A program made the translations under genes and the position numbers. A DNA stretch of 64,000 nucleotides from SHZL01 sp031362985 (GTDB lineage Bacteria > Pseudomonadota > Gammaproteobacteria > Xanthomonadales > SZUA-36). The notes below the pieces were generated by a model. That model did no database searches, was not told the DNA's origin, and saw only the letters and a list, made by a program, of their open reading frames with translations. Shown here piece by piece: positions 1 through 8,173 of the stretch. How positions within the stretch are numbered: position 1 is the first letter of the stretch; each line of letters opens with the position of its first letter. Where the stretch lies: the NCBI GenBank assembly GCA_031362985.1, contig JANLTO010000120.1, forward strand, positions 94,159-158,158. Reading direction: 5' to 3'.

Positions 1-245
1 TCTTTTACCTGACAGATTACAAAAGAATTTCAACTCACTGAATAAAAAAGAAACCCTAATTTTGGGCGACATTTGATTTTGCGATGAAGCGAATCAGATG
101 CGCAAAATTAGATCAAGCCCATTGCCGCATGGCTGCAAGTCCACAGTTCAATATCCATAGTTCTTTGGGGGAGACGCCTTTTGTTCGTCACTATCGAGCC
201 TGACCCCTTTAATTGGGCATGAAGCCAAGTGCGTTGGTAACCACA
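1..245. other. Gene-free left edge
   Basis: The first 130 bases are AT-rich and I see no supported gene. Positions 201-210 carry the decamer TGACCCCTTT, which recurs inverted near 44843-44852; this may be chance. The stretch lies downstream of the leftward HupE-like gene, and I see no clear hairpin-plus-T terminator in it. Confidence 0.6.
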
Positions 246-1256
246 TTAAGCCCAGAATCCGGACACCCGCTCGAACAGCCAATAACTGGCAAGCCCACCG
301 ATGGCGTACGCCTGAACTGGAGCGAGTCGGGCCAAATCAAAGCGCCCCGCCAACAACTTCGATAGAGTCTTGTAGATCGCCAGCACCACGACGATGAAAA
401 GCACCTGGCCGATTTCCACGCCGATGTTGAAAAACAGCAGCGCCAGCGGAATGGAATTCTCCGGCAAGCCGACTTCGGCCAGCGCGCCGGCGAAACCCAA
501 GCCATGCAGCAGGCCGAAGGCAAATGCCACGACCCATGGTTTGCGCGATGCCAGGCCTTCGCGCCCTTGCCGCTGATGGATGATTTCACTGGCGACGAAC
601 ACTATGGATAGCGCGATGATCGCCTCGACCGGCGGACCGGGCACATGCAGTACGCCCAGGGTCGCCAGGCTCAGCGTGATCGAGTGCGCGACCGTGAATG
701 CGGTGATGGTGACGAACAGGCGCCGGGTCGATTTCACGATCATCACCAGCGCCAGCACGAACAAAAGATGATCAAAGCCGAGCAGAATGTGTCCGATGCC
801 GATGGTGACATAGGTCTTTGCCACTGCATAAGCCCCGGGACTGGCCGTGGCGGTAAAGCTCGGCTGGCCCGGCAGGATGCGCTCGAGTTGCACGGTGCCG
901 TCAAGCCGCTGCAACCGCACCAGGATAGCGATGCGGGATTCGGCCAGCTCCGGAAACATGATCGCTTTGCCGTTCAATCCGCCGGGAACCGTGATACGCC
1001 AGCGCTGACGCAGGGTGTTGGCGGCGAAGGTACTGCGCATGGCGCCTCGCTCAGTGAAGCCGGCGGGAAACACCGGATGGACTTTCAACGGGGTGTTTTC
1101 GTCCAGCGCCGGCGATTTCCACAGCACGTCGTAGGAATCAGCGCTGGTTTGGGTCAGTTGCAGGTACGCCGGGCGGAACTCGTCGGCCTTGGCCGGCAAC
1201 GCCAACGCCAACGCCAGCAGCACGAGCGCGAGCAATCCGAGGGCGCGGCACATCAT
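246..1256 (-). CDS. HupE/UreJ-like membrane protein
   Basis: A 336-residue protein. It has a cleavable signal peptide (about residues 1-24, ending ALPAKA), a periplasmic beta-rich segment of about 120 residues, then six or so membrane helices. The membrane part carries the family's His/Asp signature GIGHILLGFDHLLF and a second conserved GLLHGLGFA. These are typical of the HupE/UreJ_2 family, whose relatives are tied to nickel/cobalt handling; the substrate of this two-part form is not established. It is the last gene of a leftward operon: its ATG overlaps the stop of the PpiC-type isomerase by four bases (ATGA). Family assignment is firm, function unknown. The periplasmic portion may be the client of the membrane-anchored isomerase encoded just upstream. 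Confidence 0.85.
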   Translation of the reverse strand: MMCRALGLLALVLLALALALPAKADEFRPAYLQLTQTSADSYDVLWKSPALDENTPLKVHPVFPAGFTERGAMRSTFAANTLRQRWRITVPGGLNGKAIMFPELAESRIAILVRLQRLDGTVQLERILPGQPSFTATASPGAYAVAKTYVTIGIGHILLGFDHLLFVLALVMIVKSTRRLFVTITAFTVAHSITLSLATLGVLHVPGPPVEAIIALSIVFVASEIIHQRQGREGLASRKPWVVAFAFGLLHGLGFAGALAEVGLPENSIPLALLFFNIGVEIGQVLFIVVVLAIYKTLSKLLAGRFDLARLAPVQAYAIGGLASYWLFERVSGFWA

Positions 1257-2161
1257 TTGGCTGGCGCCTCCAAGCTCTCGCTTTCAATCACCACGTCGTA
1301 CTCTTTGAGCAGGCGTGCATAGTTGTTTGCCAGTGCGGCCTCGCGCTGGTCATTCTCCCATTCACGAATGACCGCCTTGCGGGCTTCGTCAAGCGCAGGC
1401 AAATAGCCAGGTTTGCGCTCGCTGATGCGGACCAGATGCACACCGAATCCTGAGCGAACCGGGCCAAACCAATGTCCGACGGGCGCGGATTCCAGTGCCT
1501 TGCCGAAGTCCTCGCCAAAATCCCGGACAACCAGATCCAGCGGCAGTTTTTCTACGCGGGTTGGCAGCATGCTGGGTTTGCCTTGCGATTCTGGTGTCGC
1601 GCCGCTATTCAACGCGGCGGTCGATTCCGTCAACGCAGAATCGAGCTTGTCGCCGTAGTTGGCCGGATCGAACAACACCTGTTGGAAGCTGAGCACGGGC
1701 GGCATGCGGAACTCCGCCGCGTTCATGCCCAGGTAAGCAGTCAACTCCGCGTCGCTCGGCGTACCGGACTTGCCTTCCTCCTCGATCAGCACTTCCAGCT
1801 TTTGCCGCACGCGCCGCTTGATGACCGGATCATCCTTCACCAGGCCAAGGGCGACGCCCTCGCGGAAGAGGATTTCGTCCTGGACATAGCTGTTGATCAG
1901 ACCCTGCAATTCAACCGGCGTCGGCGGCCGTGACCAGGTCGCCTGGAACTGGCCGGCGAGTGCCGCGATTACAGTTCGATTGACTGTGATTCGATTGCCA
2001 TCATCGGATGGCGGTGCCACCTTGTCGTACAGCAGGAACAGCAGCATTCCGATCAGCAGGAAATGCAGCAGCGGTTCTCTCCACAGGGATCTGATCTTCA
2101 AACTCGGCTCCACATAAAAATGCGGCGGAGCATCAAGCTCCGCCGCAGGGTGATTCGTCAA
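1253..2161 (-). CDS. Membrane-anchored PpiC-type peptidyl-prolyl isomerase
   Basis: A 302-residue protein. It has a short cytoplasmic N-terminus, one membrane helix (about residues 30-46), a SurA/PpiD-like N-terminal helical region, and a parvulin-type rotamase domain around residues 160-265. The domain core is visible as the FQQVLFDP start and the GPVRSGFGVHLVRISER end of a parvulin fold. It would help fold secreted or membrane proteins in the periplasm. It lies 15 bases downstream of the second DUF3604 lipoprotein gene and overlaps the HupE-like gene by four bases, so it is clearly part of the same operon. This placement suggests a dedicated foldase for its neighbours rather than a general chaperone such as SurA; that is inference. 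Confidence 0.85.
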   Translation of the reverse strand: MTNHPAAELDAPPHFYVEPSLKIRSLWREPLLHFLLIGMLLFLLYDKVAPPSDDGNRITVNRTVIAALAGQFQATWSRPPTPVELQGLINSYVQDEILFREGVALGLVKDDPVIKRRVRQKLEVLIEEEGKSGTPSDAELTAYLGMNAAEFRMPPVLSFQQVLFDPANYGDKLDSALTESTAALNSGATPESQGKPSMLPTRVEKLPLDLVVRDFGEDFGKALESAPVGHWFGPVRSGFGVHLVRISERKPGYLPALDEARKAVIREWENDQREAALANNYARLLKEYDVVIESESLEAPAK

Positions 2162-2176
2162 TCGGTCAGCACCACA

Positions 2177-4069
2177 TCAATTGGGGATATACCAGATTGG
2201 TGAACTCCAGGCGCGTTCCTGGATGGTCGCCGGTACCGTGGTCAGCGGTGCCATGTTCAGGCGGGCCGCGTCATAGGTGTTCCAGCGCGGGGTTGGTATC
2301 TCGAGGACACGGGCGTAATAGAAGGCCCGCTGGTCCGCCTGGAACTCAGGATCGGTCCAGCCGGTGGCCAATTGCGCAGTGCCAATGGCATCGGTGTACG
2401 TCGCAGTCTTCAGATCAACACTGCTGCCGACCGGCGGCAGTTTGCCGTCGGCGCCGACCTTGCGGTCGCCTGACCAGGCGACATCAAAAATTTTCTCGTG
2501 CTGCTCGCCTGCCGCGTCAAGCCAACCCTTGACGATCTGGACACGGTCGAGGTTGCCGCTCTTGGGGTCCTTCAGCGCCGTGACCAGGAAGGTGGGTGCT
2601 TTGCCGGCGCCCGGGCCAGCAACCGGCTTCAGGTCGCTCCCCATCGGCACGCCCTTGGCGTAGGCAGTCTTGACGAAATCCGGTTTGTTCACGTCGTCGG
2701 CGGAATAGTCGAAACTGCCGAAGAAGCGCAGCTTCATCATCGGGCCCGACGTTGCGAAGGTCTCCTTGCGCTGCATCGCATCATAGATGGCCTCGCGGGT
2801 GTTCTGCGGGGCCCAGACGCCGGCCAAACCACCCGAACTGAATTCCTGGATCTGCTGGACCTGGCCTGCCGGCGCGCCGGGGATGCCAGTCAGCCTCTCC
2901 TTGGCATTGTTCTCAAAGGCGAACTTGCCAGTGAAGTTGTACTCCTCGTTGCTGGCTGCGGCATTGTGCGTGTCGGTATCGCCGATGAAACCATATTTAA
3001 ACGGATTGCCGGCGCCACTCGCGGCCTGACTCATGCCATCTAGAAGCGCCTGACGGGCGAAGCTGCCCCTGGGATGGGAAGGGCGTTCGAAATCCGCCGA
3101 GAGCGTGTAATCCCACAGTTCGAAGCCGGCGAATTCGTCGGTTGGGGACAGGAACGGCGTGGTTTCGGAAGTGCCCTTGATCTGGGTGATTTCATACAAC
3201 GGTTCATTGTCGGCGCGGGTCTTGTTGTAGGCCGCATCGATCGGCTTGCCGTCGCGTTTGACCAGATCGAACATCAGGCCGTCACTGGCATTGCCGTTGT
3301 GCGGAATGGCGAACAGCGTCGAACCCTTCGCGCGCTGTTCGTCCATCCATTTCCAAAGGGTTTCGGGGTCGTCCGAATCGAGCGCCGACAGCGCCAGCTC
3401 GGGCAGGTGCGCGGTATCGCGGAAGACAACGACACGGTGCAAATTGCGCTTCTGTGGATTCGAGGTCCATTCAAAACCGGCGAAGGTGGTGAATTTGCCG
3501 GGGAGGTAGTTCGCATCCGCGGCCTTGATGATGTCGGTCCAGACGGTATGCGCCAGCACGGGGTCGCTAAGCGTCGGGTCGCGCTTGCCTTCGCTCATGT
3601 CGCGCAGGATGCCGGCAAAGGTCTGCATGCGGACATTGGCGTCGGGCGAGGTAACGCCCTTGGCAAGCTCGGTCTTGCTCAGTGGGCTGTCCGGATTCGC
3701 CATCTGGTTGAAAACGCCCATGTACTCGGCATGGTCGGCCACCATGTAGAAATCGAGTGGGGTCTGGATCTGCATTTCCGGCCCGCCGCTGCCGGTGATC
3801 GGCTTGCCCTGCGCCCAGGCATAAGCATCTGTCGGCGTGGTCTTGGAGCCGTTGGTGAAAGCGTCGAACGACCAGCCGGTATGGACATGGACGTCGCCGA
3901 AGTAGACGTTGTTGTGAGGGTTCGGCGGCGGCAGATCGGCTGCTGGCGCGGCGGGTGCAACTTCGACGGTCGCTGGTTCTGCCGCAACGGGCGCCGCCTG
4001 CTTTTGGCAGCCGGAGAGGGCCATCAAGCCGAGACTGGCGACGATTAGTATAGCAAGTTGTTTTTTCAT
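2177..4069 (-). CDS. DUF3604 lipoprotein, copy 1
   Basis: About 630 residues from the ATG at 4069; the longer open frame runs to 4189 but the lipoprotein signal fixes the start. The signal ends in the lipobox LSGC (Cys21) followed by a low-complexity Ala/Pro linker. The body is a DUF3604 domain resembling PHP-type metal-dependent phosphoesterases: FGDVHVHTGWS near the N-terminus, a VADHAEYMG motif, and GDTDTHNA further on supply candidate metal ligands. It ends with the conserved SPIWYIPN. Substrate unknown. It is a tandem paralogue of the next gene upstream (shared signal peptide, motifs, C-terminus and intergenic DNA), and it is followed by the PpiC isomerase. Confidence 0.88.
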   Translation of the reverse strand: MKKQLAILIVASLGLMALSGCQKQAAPVAAEPATVEVAPAAPAADLPPPNPHNNVYFGDVHVHTGWSFDAFTNGSKTTPTDAYAWAQGKPITGSGGPEMQIQTPLDFYMVADHAEYMGVFNQMANPDSPLSKTELAKGVTSPDANVRMQTFAGILRDMSEGKRDPTLSDPVLAHTVWTDIIKAADANYLPGKFTTFAGFEWTSNPQKRNLHRVVVFRDTAHLPELALSALDSDDPETLWKWMDEQRAKGSTLFAIPHNGNASDGLMFDLVKRDGKPIDAAYNKTRADNEPLYEITQIKGTSETTPFLSPTDEFAGFELWDYTLSADFERPSHPRGSFARQALLDGMSQAASGAGNPFKYGFIGDTDTHNAAASNEEYNFTGKFAFENNAKERLTGIPGAPAGQVQQIQEFSSGGLAGVWAPQNTREAIYDAMQRKETFATSGPMMKLRFFGSFDYSADDVNKPDFVKTAYAKGVPMGSDLKPVAGPGAGKAPTFLVTALKDPKSGNLDRVQIVKGWLDAAGEQHEKIFDVAWSGDRKVGADGKLPPVGSSVDLKTATYTDAIGTAQLATGWTDPEFQADQRAFYYARVLEIPTPRWNTYDAARLNMAPLTTVPATIQERAWSSPIWYIPN

Positions 4070-4151
4070 GACAATTTTTCCATGGCTGAATTGCTTTGGG
4101 CGGTATTCACGGAATTGACCCAGCGTCAATCTGGTTTCCTGCTGCTCGTGA

Positions 4152-6083
4152 TCAATTCGGCGAGTACCAGATTGGCGAGGTATAGGCACGCTCCTGAAGT
4201 GTCATTCTCGTACCGTCCAGCGGCGTGTTCTTGAAGCGCTTGACGTCATACGCGGTCCATCGCGGGGTTGGGATCTCCAGCACTCGTCCGTAGTAAAAAG
4301 CGGAAAGCGAAGGATCGAAATCGGGATCCTTCCAGACCGCAACCAATTCAATCGCGCCAATAGTGTTGGTCCATGACGCGTCAGCCACGTTGACGGTATT
4401 CCCCACCGCTGGCAGCTTGCCCGTTTTCGGATCCGGCACGCGCTTGTCCGACCAAACCACGTCGTAAACCTTTTCCTGTGTCTTGCCGTCCTTGTCGAGC
4501 CAGCCTTTCACGATTTGGTAGCGATCGAGATTAGCGCCGATGGCATCCTTCATCGCAGCCACCAGGAAGATCGGCGCCTTGCCTGCAGGCGCCGCATGCA
4601 GATCGCCGCCCATCGGCACGCCCTTGGCATAACCGGTCTTGGCAAGCGTGCGGGCATCGGCATCCTTGGCTTCGAAGTCGAAGCCGCCGAACAGACGCAC
4701 GGTCATCCGCGTACCGGTGGTGGCATAGGTCTCCTTGCGCTGCATCGCATCCCACAAGGCAGCACGGGTGTTCTCGGTGGCCCAGACTGCCGCATAGCCG
4801 GAGGCGCCAACTTCCCAATCCATGATCGTGACGCCGGACTTGGGGTTGTTCATGAAGACCTTGGTGAGCCGTTCCGGGCTGGGTTCCTGCGGCGTGGTCT
4901 TGCCGAAGAAATTGTCTTCTTCCATCGCGGCCAGACCGGTGTGTGCGTCACTGCTTCCGATCAGGCCAAACTTGTAGGGATTGGTACCGAACTCCTTTTC
5001 CAGCAGCAAACCGTTTTTGAGGCCAGAACGGGTGTACTCGAATTCAAGCATGTCCTTTGTTTTCGCCGCGCTGCCATCGAGGTTGCCCTTGTCCCAGATT
5101 TCGAAATCTGCGAACTCGTCGTTCGGGGAAAGGTAGGGATGCGATTCGCCGGTGCCTTTGGTTTGCGTGGTTTCGTATAGTCGCTCCCATTTCTCGCGGG
5201 TCGTCACGTACTCGGCGTCGAGCTTCTTGCCAAAGGCTTCGACGGTCGGAAACATGAGCCCGTTGGACAGGTTGCCGTTATGGGCGATTGCCAGTACCTG
5301 GCCGCCGGTTGATTGCTGATAGGTATCCATCCATTTCCACAAGTCCACCGGGTTGTCGCTGCCCAAGGGTTTCATCGTGGTGTACGGCTCGACCTTATTG
5401 GCCTTGTCTGCGTTGTCGCGGAAAATGACGTTACGGTGCAGATTGTTGCCACCGGTGTTGGAGGTCCACTCATAGCCGATGAAAGCGGTGAAACGACCCG
5501 GGTCATTGGCTTCCTCGGCGGCCTTGATGGTGTCCTGCCAGGCGGAAATATAGGCGGGCGTGCCGGGCAAAGGTAGGATGGCCTTGGAGATGGTTCCGGT
5601 GCCGAAGTTGCCGATGATGTCGAGGGCAGCGGCGTTGCCTTGCCCGGACGTGATCATGTCATGCCATTTCTTGCCCTGCGGATCGGCCATGATTTCCGGC
5701 GTTCCAGCCAGGATCAAGGGGAAGAAGCCCATGGCATCGGAGTGATCGGACACAACGAGGAAATCGAGCGGCCGGCGCAGCTTCGCCGGTTGACCGGACG
5801 ACGCCGTCACCTCATTGCCCTTCGCAAACTCGTAGGCATCGTGGGGGGTCAGGCGTGCGCCGAAGGCACCGGCGTCTACGGAGTACGAGGTATGCAGATG
5901 GGTGTCGCCGAAGAATACCTGTTCAGGGAATTCCGTCGTCGAAGCTTCTGGTGCGGCCTGCGCAACCGGTGGCGCCTGCGCTACCGTTGCTTCCGCGGCG
6001 ACGGTCACTTCCTGCTTTTGGCAGCCGGAGAGGGCCATCAAGCCAAGACTGGCGACGATCAATACAGCAAGTTGCTTTTTCAT
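4152..6083 (-). CDS. DUF3604 lipoprotein, copy 2
   Basis: About 643 residues from the ATG at 6083. The signal peptide is nearly identical to copy 1 (MKKQLAVLIV..., lipobox Cys21). PHP-like motifs are FGDTHLHTSYS, VVSDHSDAMG and IGSSDAHTG, with the tail SPIWYSPN. The two copies are clearly homologous but diverged in the middle, so the duplication is not recent. About 80 bases separate them, and that spacer matches the DNA upstream of copy 2. First intact gene of the leftward operon that continues through copy 1, the isomerase and HupE-like protein. Predicted periplasmic or outer-membrane-facing metal-dependent hydrolase; substrate unknown. Confidence 0.88.
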   Translation of the reverse strand: MKKQLAVLIVASLGLMALSGCQKQEVTVAAEATVAQAPPVAQAAPEASTTEFPEQVFFGDTHLHTSYSVDAGAFGARLTPHDAYEFAKGNEVTASSGQPAKLRRPLDFLVVSDHSDAMGFFPLILAGTPEIMADPQGKKWHDMITSGQGNAAALDIIGNFGTGTISKAILPLPGTPAYISAWQDTIKAAEEANDPGRFTAFIGYEWTSNTGGNNLHRNVIFRDNADKANKVEPYTTMKPLGSDNPVDLWKWMDTYQQSTGGQVLAIAHNGNLSNGLMFPTVEAFGKKLDAEYVTTREKWERLYETTQTKGTGESHPYLSPNDEFADFEIWDKGNLDGSAAKTKDMLEFEYTRSGLKNGLLLEKEFGTNPYKFGLIGSSDAHTGLAAMEEDNFFGKTTPQEPSPERLTKVFMNNPKSGVTIMDWEVGASGYAAVWATENTRAALWDAMQRKETYATTGTRMTVRLFGGFDFEAKDADARTLAKTGYAKGVPMGGDLHAAPAGKAPIFLVAAMKDAIGANLDRYQIVKGWLDKDGKTQEKVYDVVWSDKRVPDPKTGKLPAVGNTVNVADASWTNTIGAIELVAVWKDPDFDPSLSAFYYGRVLEIPTPRWTAYDVKRFKNTPLDGTRMTLQERAYTSPIWYSPN

Positions 6084-6165
6084 GACAATTTTTCCATGAT
6101 TGCATTGCTTTGGGTGGTATGCACGGAATTGACCCAGCTTCAAAATGGCTTCCTGCTGTTCGTGA

Positions 6166-6219
6166 TCAATTTGGCGAGTACCAGATTGGCGAGGCAGACG
6201 CCCGTCCCTGATGGATCAT
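6166..6219 (-). pseudogene. Fossil C-terminus of a third DUF3604 copy
   Basis: Read leftward, these bases encode MIHQGRASASPIWYSPN and a stop. This aligns with the ends of the intact copies (MTLQERAYTSPIWYSPN and ATIQERAWSSPIWYIPN). The adjacent DNA down to 6083 also matches the spacer between copies 1 and 2, including the run ggcgagtaccagattggcga. The simplest explanation is that a third paralogue once stood here and was deleted except for its last 17 or so codons, or that unequal crossing-over left this junction. Confidence 0.75.
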
Positions 6220-6264
6220 TTTATGCATTCGGACATGGCGGTCCTGTAGCATACAACATCGTAT

Positions 6265-6819
6265 ATGGCTATTCGAGAGATCATCCGCATGGGGCACCCA
6301 ACACTGCGCCGGGTAGCGCGGCCATTGCAGTCGCATGAGCTGTCGGGCGAACCCGTACGTGAGTTGTTGGCGGACATGGTCGACACCTTGCACCATGCGG
6401 GCGGAATAGGGTTGGCGGCGCCGCAGGTCAATGCATCCGTGCGCCTGGCCATCATTGAAATTCCCGGCGGGAATTCCCGCTACGGGGAGATTCCGGCGAT
6501 GCCCCTTACAATCTTTGTAAATCCTGAAATCCAGGTGCTGGCCGGCGAGCTTGCGGGATACTGGGAAGGTTGCCTGTCCGTTCCCGGGCTACGTGGCTTT
6601 GTGGAGCGGCCACAGCACGTGCGGGTCCATGCACTGGACCTGCAGGGCAATGCCTTCGAACTGGAGCTCAAAGGCTTCCTGGCCACGGTATTCCAGCATG
6701 AGTTCGATCATCTCGACGGCAAGCTGTACATCGACCGCCTCAAAGACAGCTCGTTGCTGGTGTACGAGGATATGCTGGCTGAATGGCTGGGTCCCGGGCA
6801 ATCGGTGCTGGACGGCTAG
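6265..6819 (+). CDS. def: Peptide deformylase
   Basis: A 184-residue enzyme that removes the formyl group from the N-terminal methionine of new proteins. All three signature motifs are present: GIGLAAPQV, EGCLSVPG with the metal-binding Cys, and HEFDHLDG with the two metal-binding His and catalytic Glu. It starts MAIREIIRMGHPTLR, typical for the family, although no strong ribosome-binding site precedes the ATG at 6265. It is divergent from the DUF3604 operon and is not next to fmt, its usual partner, so this may be a secondary deformylase; a housekeeping role cannot be excluded. Confidence 0.95.
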   Translation: MAIREIIRMGHPTLRRVARPLQSHELSGEPVRELLADMVDTLHHAGGIGLAAPQVNASVRLAIIEIPGGNSRYGEIPAMPLTIFVNPEIQVLAGELAGYWEGCLSVPGLRGFVERPQHVRVHALDLQGNAFELELKGFLATVFQHEFDHLDGKLYIDRLKDSSLLVYEDMLAEWLGPGQSVLDG

Positions 6820-6840
6820 TGGCCTGTAACAGCCAAAGCC

Positions 6841-8139
6841 GTGGTTGAATCGGCCAAAACAGAAGCTGAAACCGAGGCAGGTCTGAAGCGCGAAATCAGC
6901 CGCCTGGGTTTTGCGGCTATTTCCCTGAATGGTGTTATCGGTGGGGGCATTTTTGCACTGCCGGCGATTGCCGCCGCCACTGCTGGACTGTTCAGTCCGT
7001 GGCTGTTCCTGATCTGCGGCCTGATCATCATGACCGTGGTGCTGTCGATGGCCCGCGCAGCCAGTTTCTTTAGTGGCACCGGCGGTCCTTTGACTTATGT
7101 CAGTCATGCATTTGGTCCGTTTGCGGGATTCCAGGTCGGGTGGTTGTACGCGTTCTCCCGGGTTGCTGCCTTTGCGGCGAATATCAACCTGCTGTTAACC
7201 TATGCAGCCTGGTTCTGGGCGCCCTTGGGACAGGGAATCACCAGGCAAATCACCCTGGCCCTGTTGTGCGCTTTTCTCACCTGGACAAACGTGGTTGGGC
7301 TGCGCCGCGGAATGCAGACCATTTTTGTGCTTACTCTGCTCAAGCTCATACCGCTGACCCTGGTCGTGCTACTGGGCCTGACCCGCCTCAACCCGGAAGT
7401 ATTCACCAACGCTGGCTTGCCAGCATTCGACGGCCTGGGCGAAACCTTGCTGGTTCTGTTCTATGCATTTGTCGGGTTTGAAGGCGCCGTGGTTCCCGCT
7501 GGCGAAGCGCGCAATCCGCAACGTGACATTCCCCGGGCGCTGGTCTCCAGCGTCGTGGCCATCACTGCGCTGTATGTATCGATTCAAATCGTGGCGATTT
7601 CCGTGCTACCGGAGCTGGGTGCCAGCAAGGCGCCTCTGGCTGATGTCGCCCTGGTACTGATGGGGTCAGCGGGCGCTGCCCTGATGGCCGCCGGGGCGGT
7701 GTTTTCCGTGGGCGGCAATTGCTCGTCCATAATGTTCAACGGCCCGCGCATGGTCTACGCCATGTCACGTCAAAACCTCTTGCCGCGGTGGTTCGGGGCC
7801 ATCCATCCGCGCTTTGGCACGCCGGCCAATGCGATCATGTTTGTGGGTGGCTTGGCCTTGTTCCTGTCACTCAGTGGCAGCTTTGTCTGGCTGGCTGCCA
7901 TGTCCACCGTGGTACGCCTGCTGGTCTACGTTGCCTGTATCCTGGCCCTTCCGCGCCTGCACACGGCGCTTGGCGAAGGTGCACAGCCGTTTAATCTGCC
8001 CGGCGGGTACCTGGTTCCGTTTCTGGGGCTGATGCTGTGCGGCTGGCTGATGACGTTTGCCACCAGCCAGTCGTGGCTTACCACTGCAGTATTCTCCACT
8101 ATTGGAACGGCATTTTATTTCGCTACGGGCAGACGTTAG
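6841..8139 (+). CDS. APC-family amino acid permease
   Basis: A 432-residue membrane protein with about twelve predicted helices and a GTG start 21 bases after the deformylase stop. The helix-1 region carries NGVIGGGIFALPAIAA, the unwound Gly-rich segment that binds substrate in APC transporters. Probably a proton-coupled amino acid importer or exchanger; the substrate cannot be read from sequence. Close spacing suggests co-transcription with def. Its stop is 34 bases from that of the convergent metzincin gene. Confidence 0.88.
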   Translation: MVESAKTEAETEAGLKREISRLGFAAISLNGVIGGGIFALPAIAAATAGLFSPWLFLICGLIIMTVVLSMARAASFFSGTGGPLTYVSHAFGPFAGFQVGWLYAFSRVAAFAANINLLLTYAAWFWAPLGQGITRQITLALLCAFLTWTNVVGLRRGMQTIFVLTLLKLIPLTLVVLLGLTRLNPEVFTNAGLPAFDGLGETLLVLFYAFVGFEGAVVPAGEARNPQRDIPRALVSSVVAITALYVSIQIVAISVLPELGASKAPLADVALVLMGSAGAALMAAGAVFSVGGNCSSIMFNGPRMVYAMSRQNLLPRWFGAIHPRFGTPANAIMFVGGLALFLSLSGSFVWLAAMSTVVRLLVYVACILALPRLHTALGEGAQPFNLPGGYLVPFLGLMLCGWLMTFATSQSWLTTAVFSTIGTAFYFATGRR

Positions 8140-8173
8140 CGCAGGGTATTGCTGTCTGGCGGCCGTCTTGCGA

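Noticed and set aside
645..1322. A 225-codon open frame on the + strand
   Set aside because: Antisense to the HupE-like gene, which has clear membrane motifs and a signal peptide.
3074..4048. A 324-codon open frame on the + strand
   Set aside because: It lies antisense to the DUF3604 lipoprotein gene, has no recognisable domain, and its composition is that of a GC-rich shadow frame.
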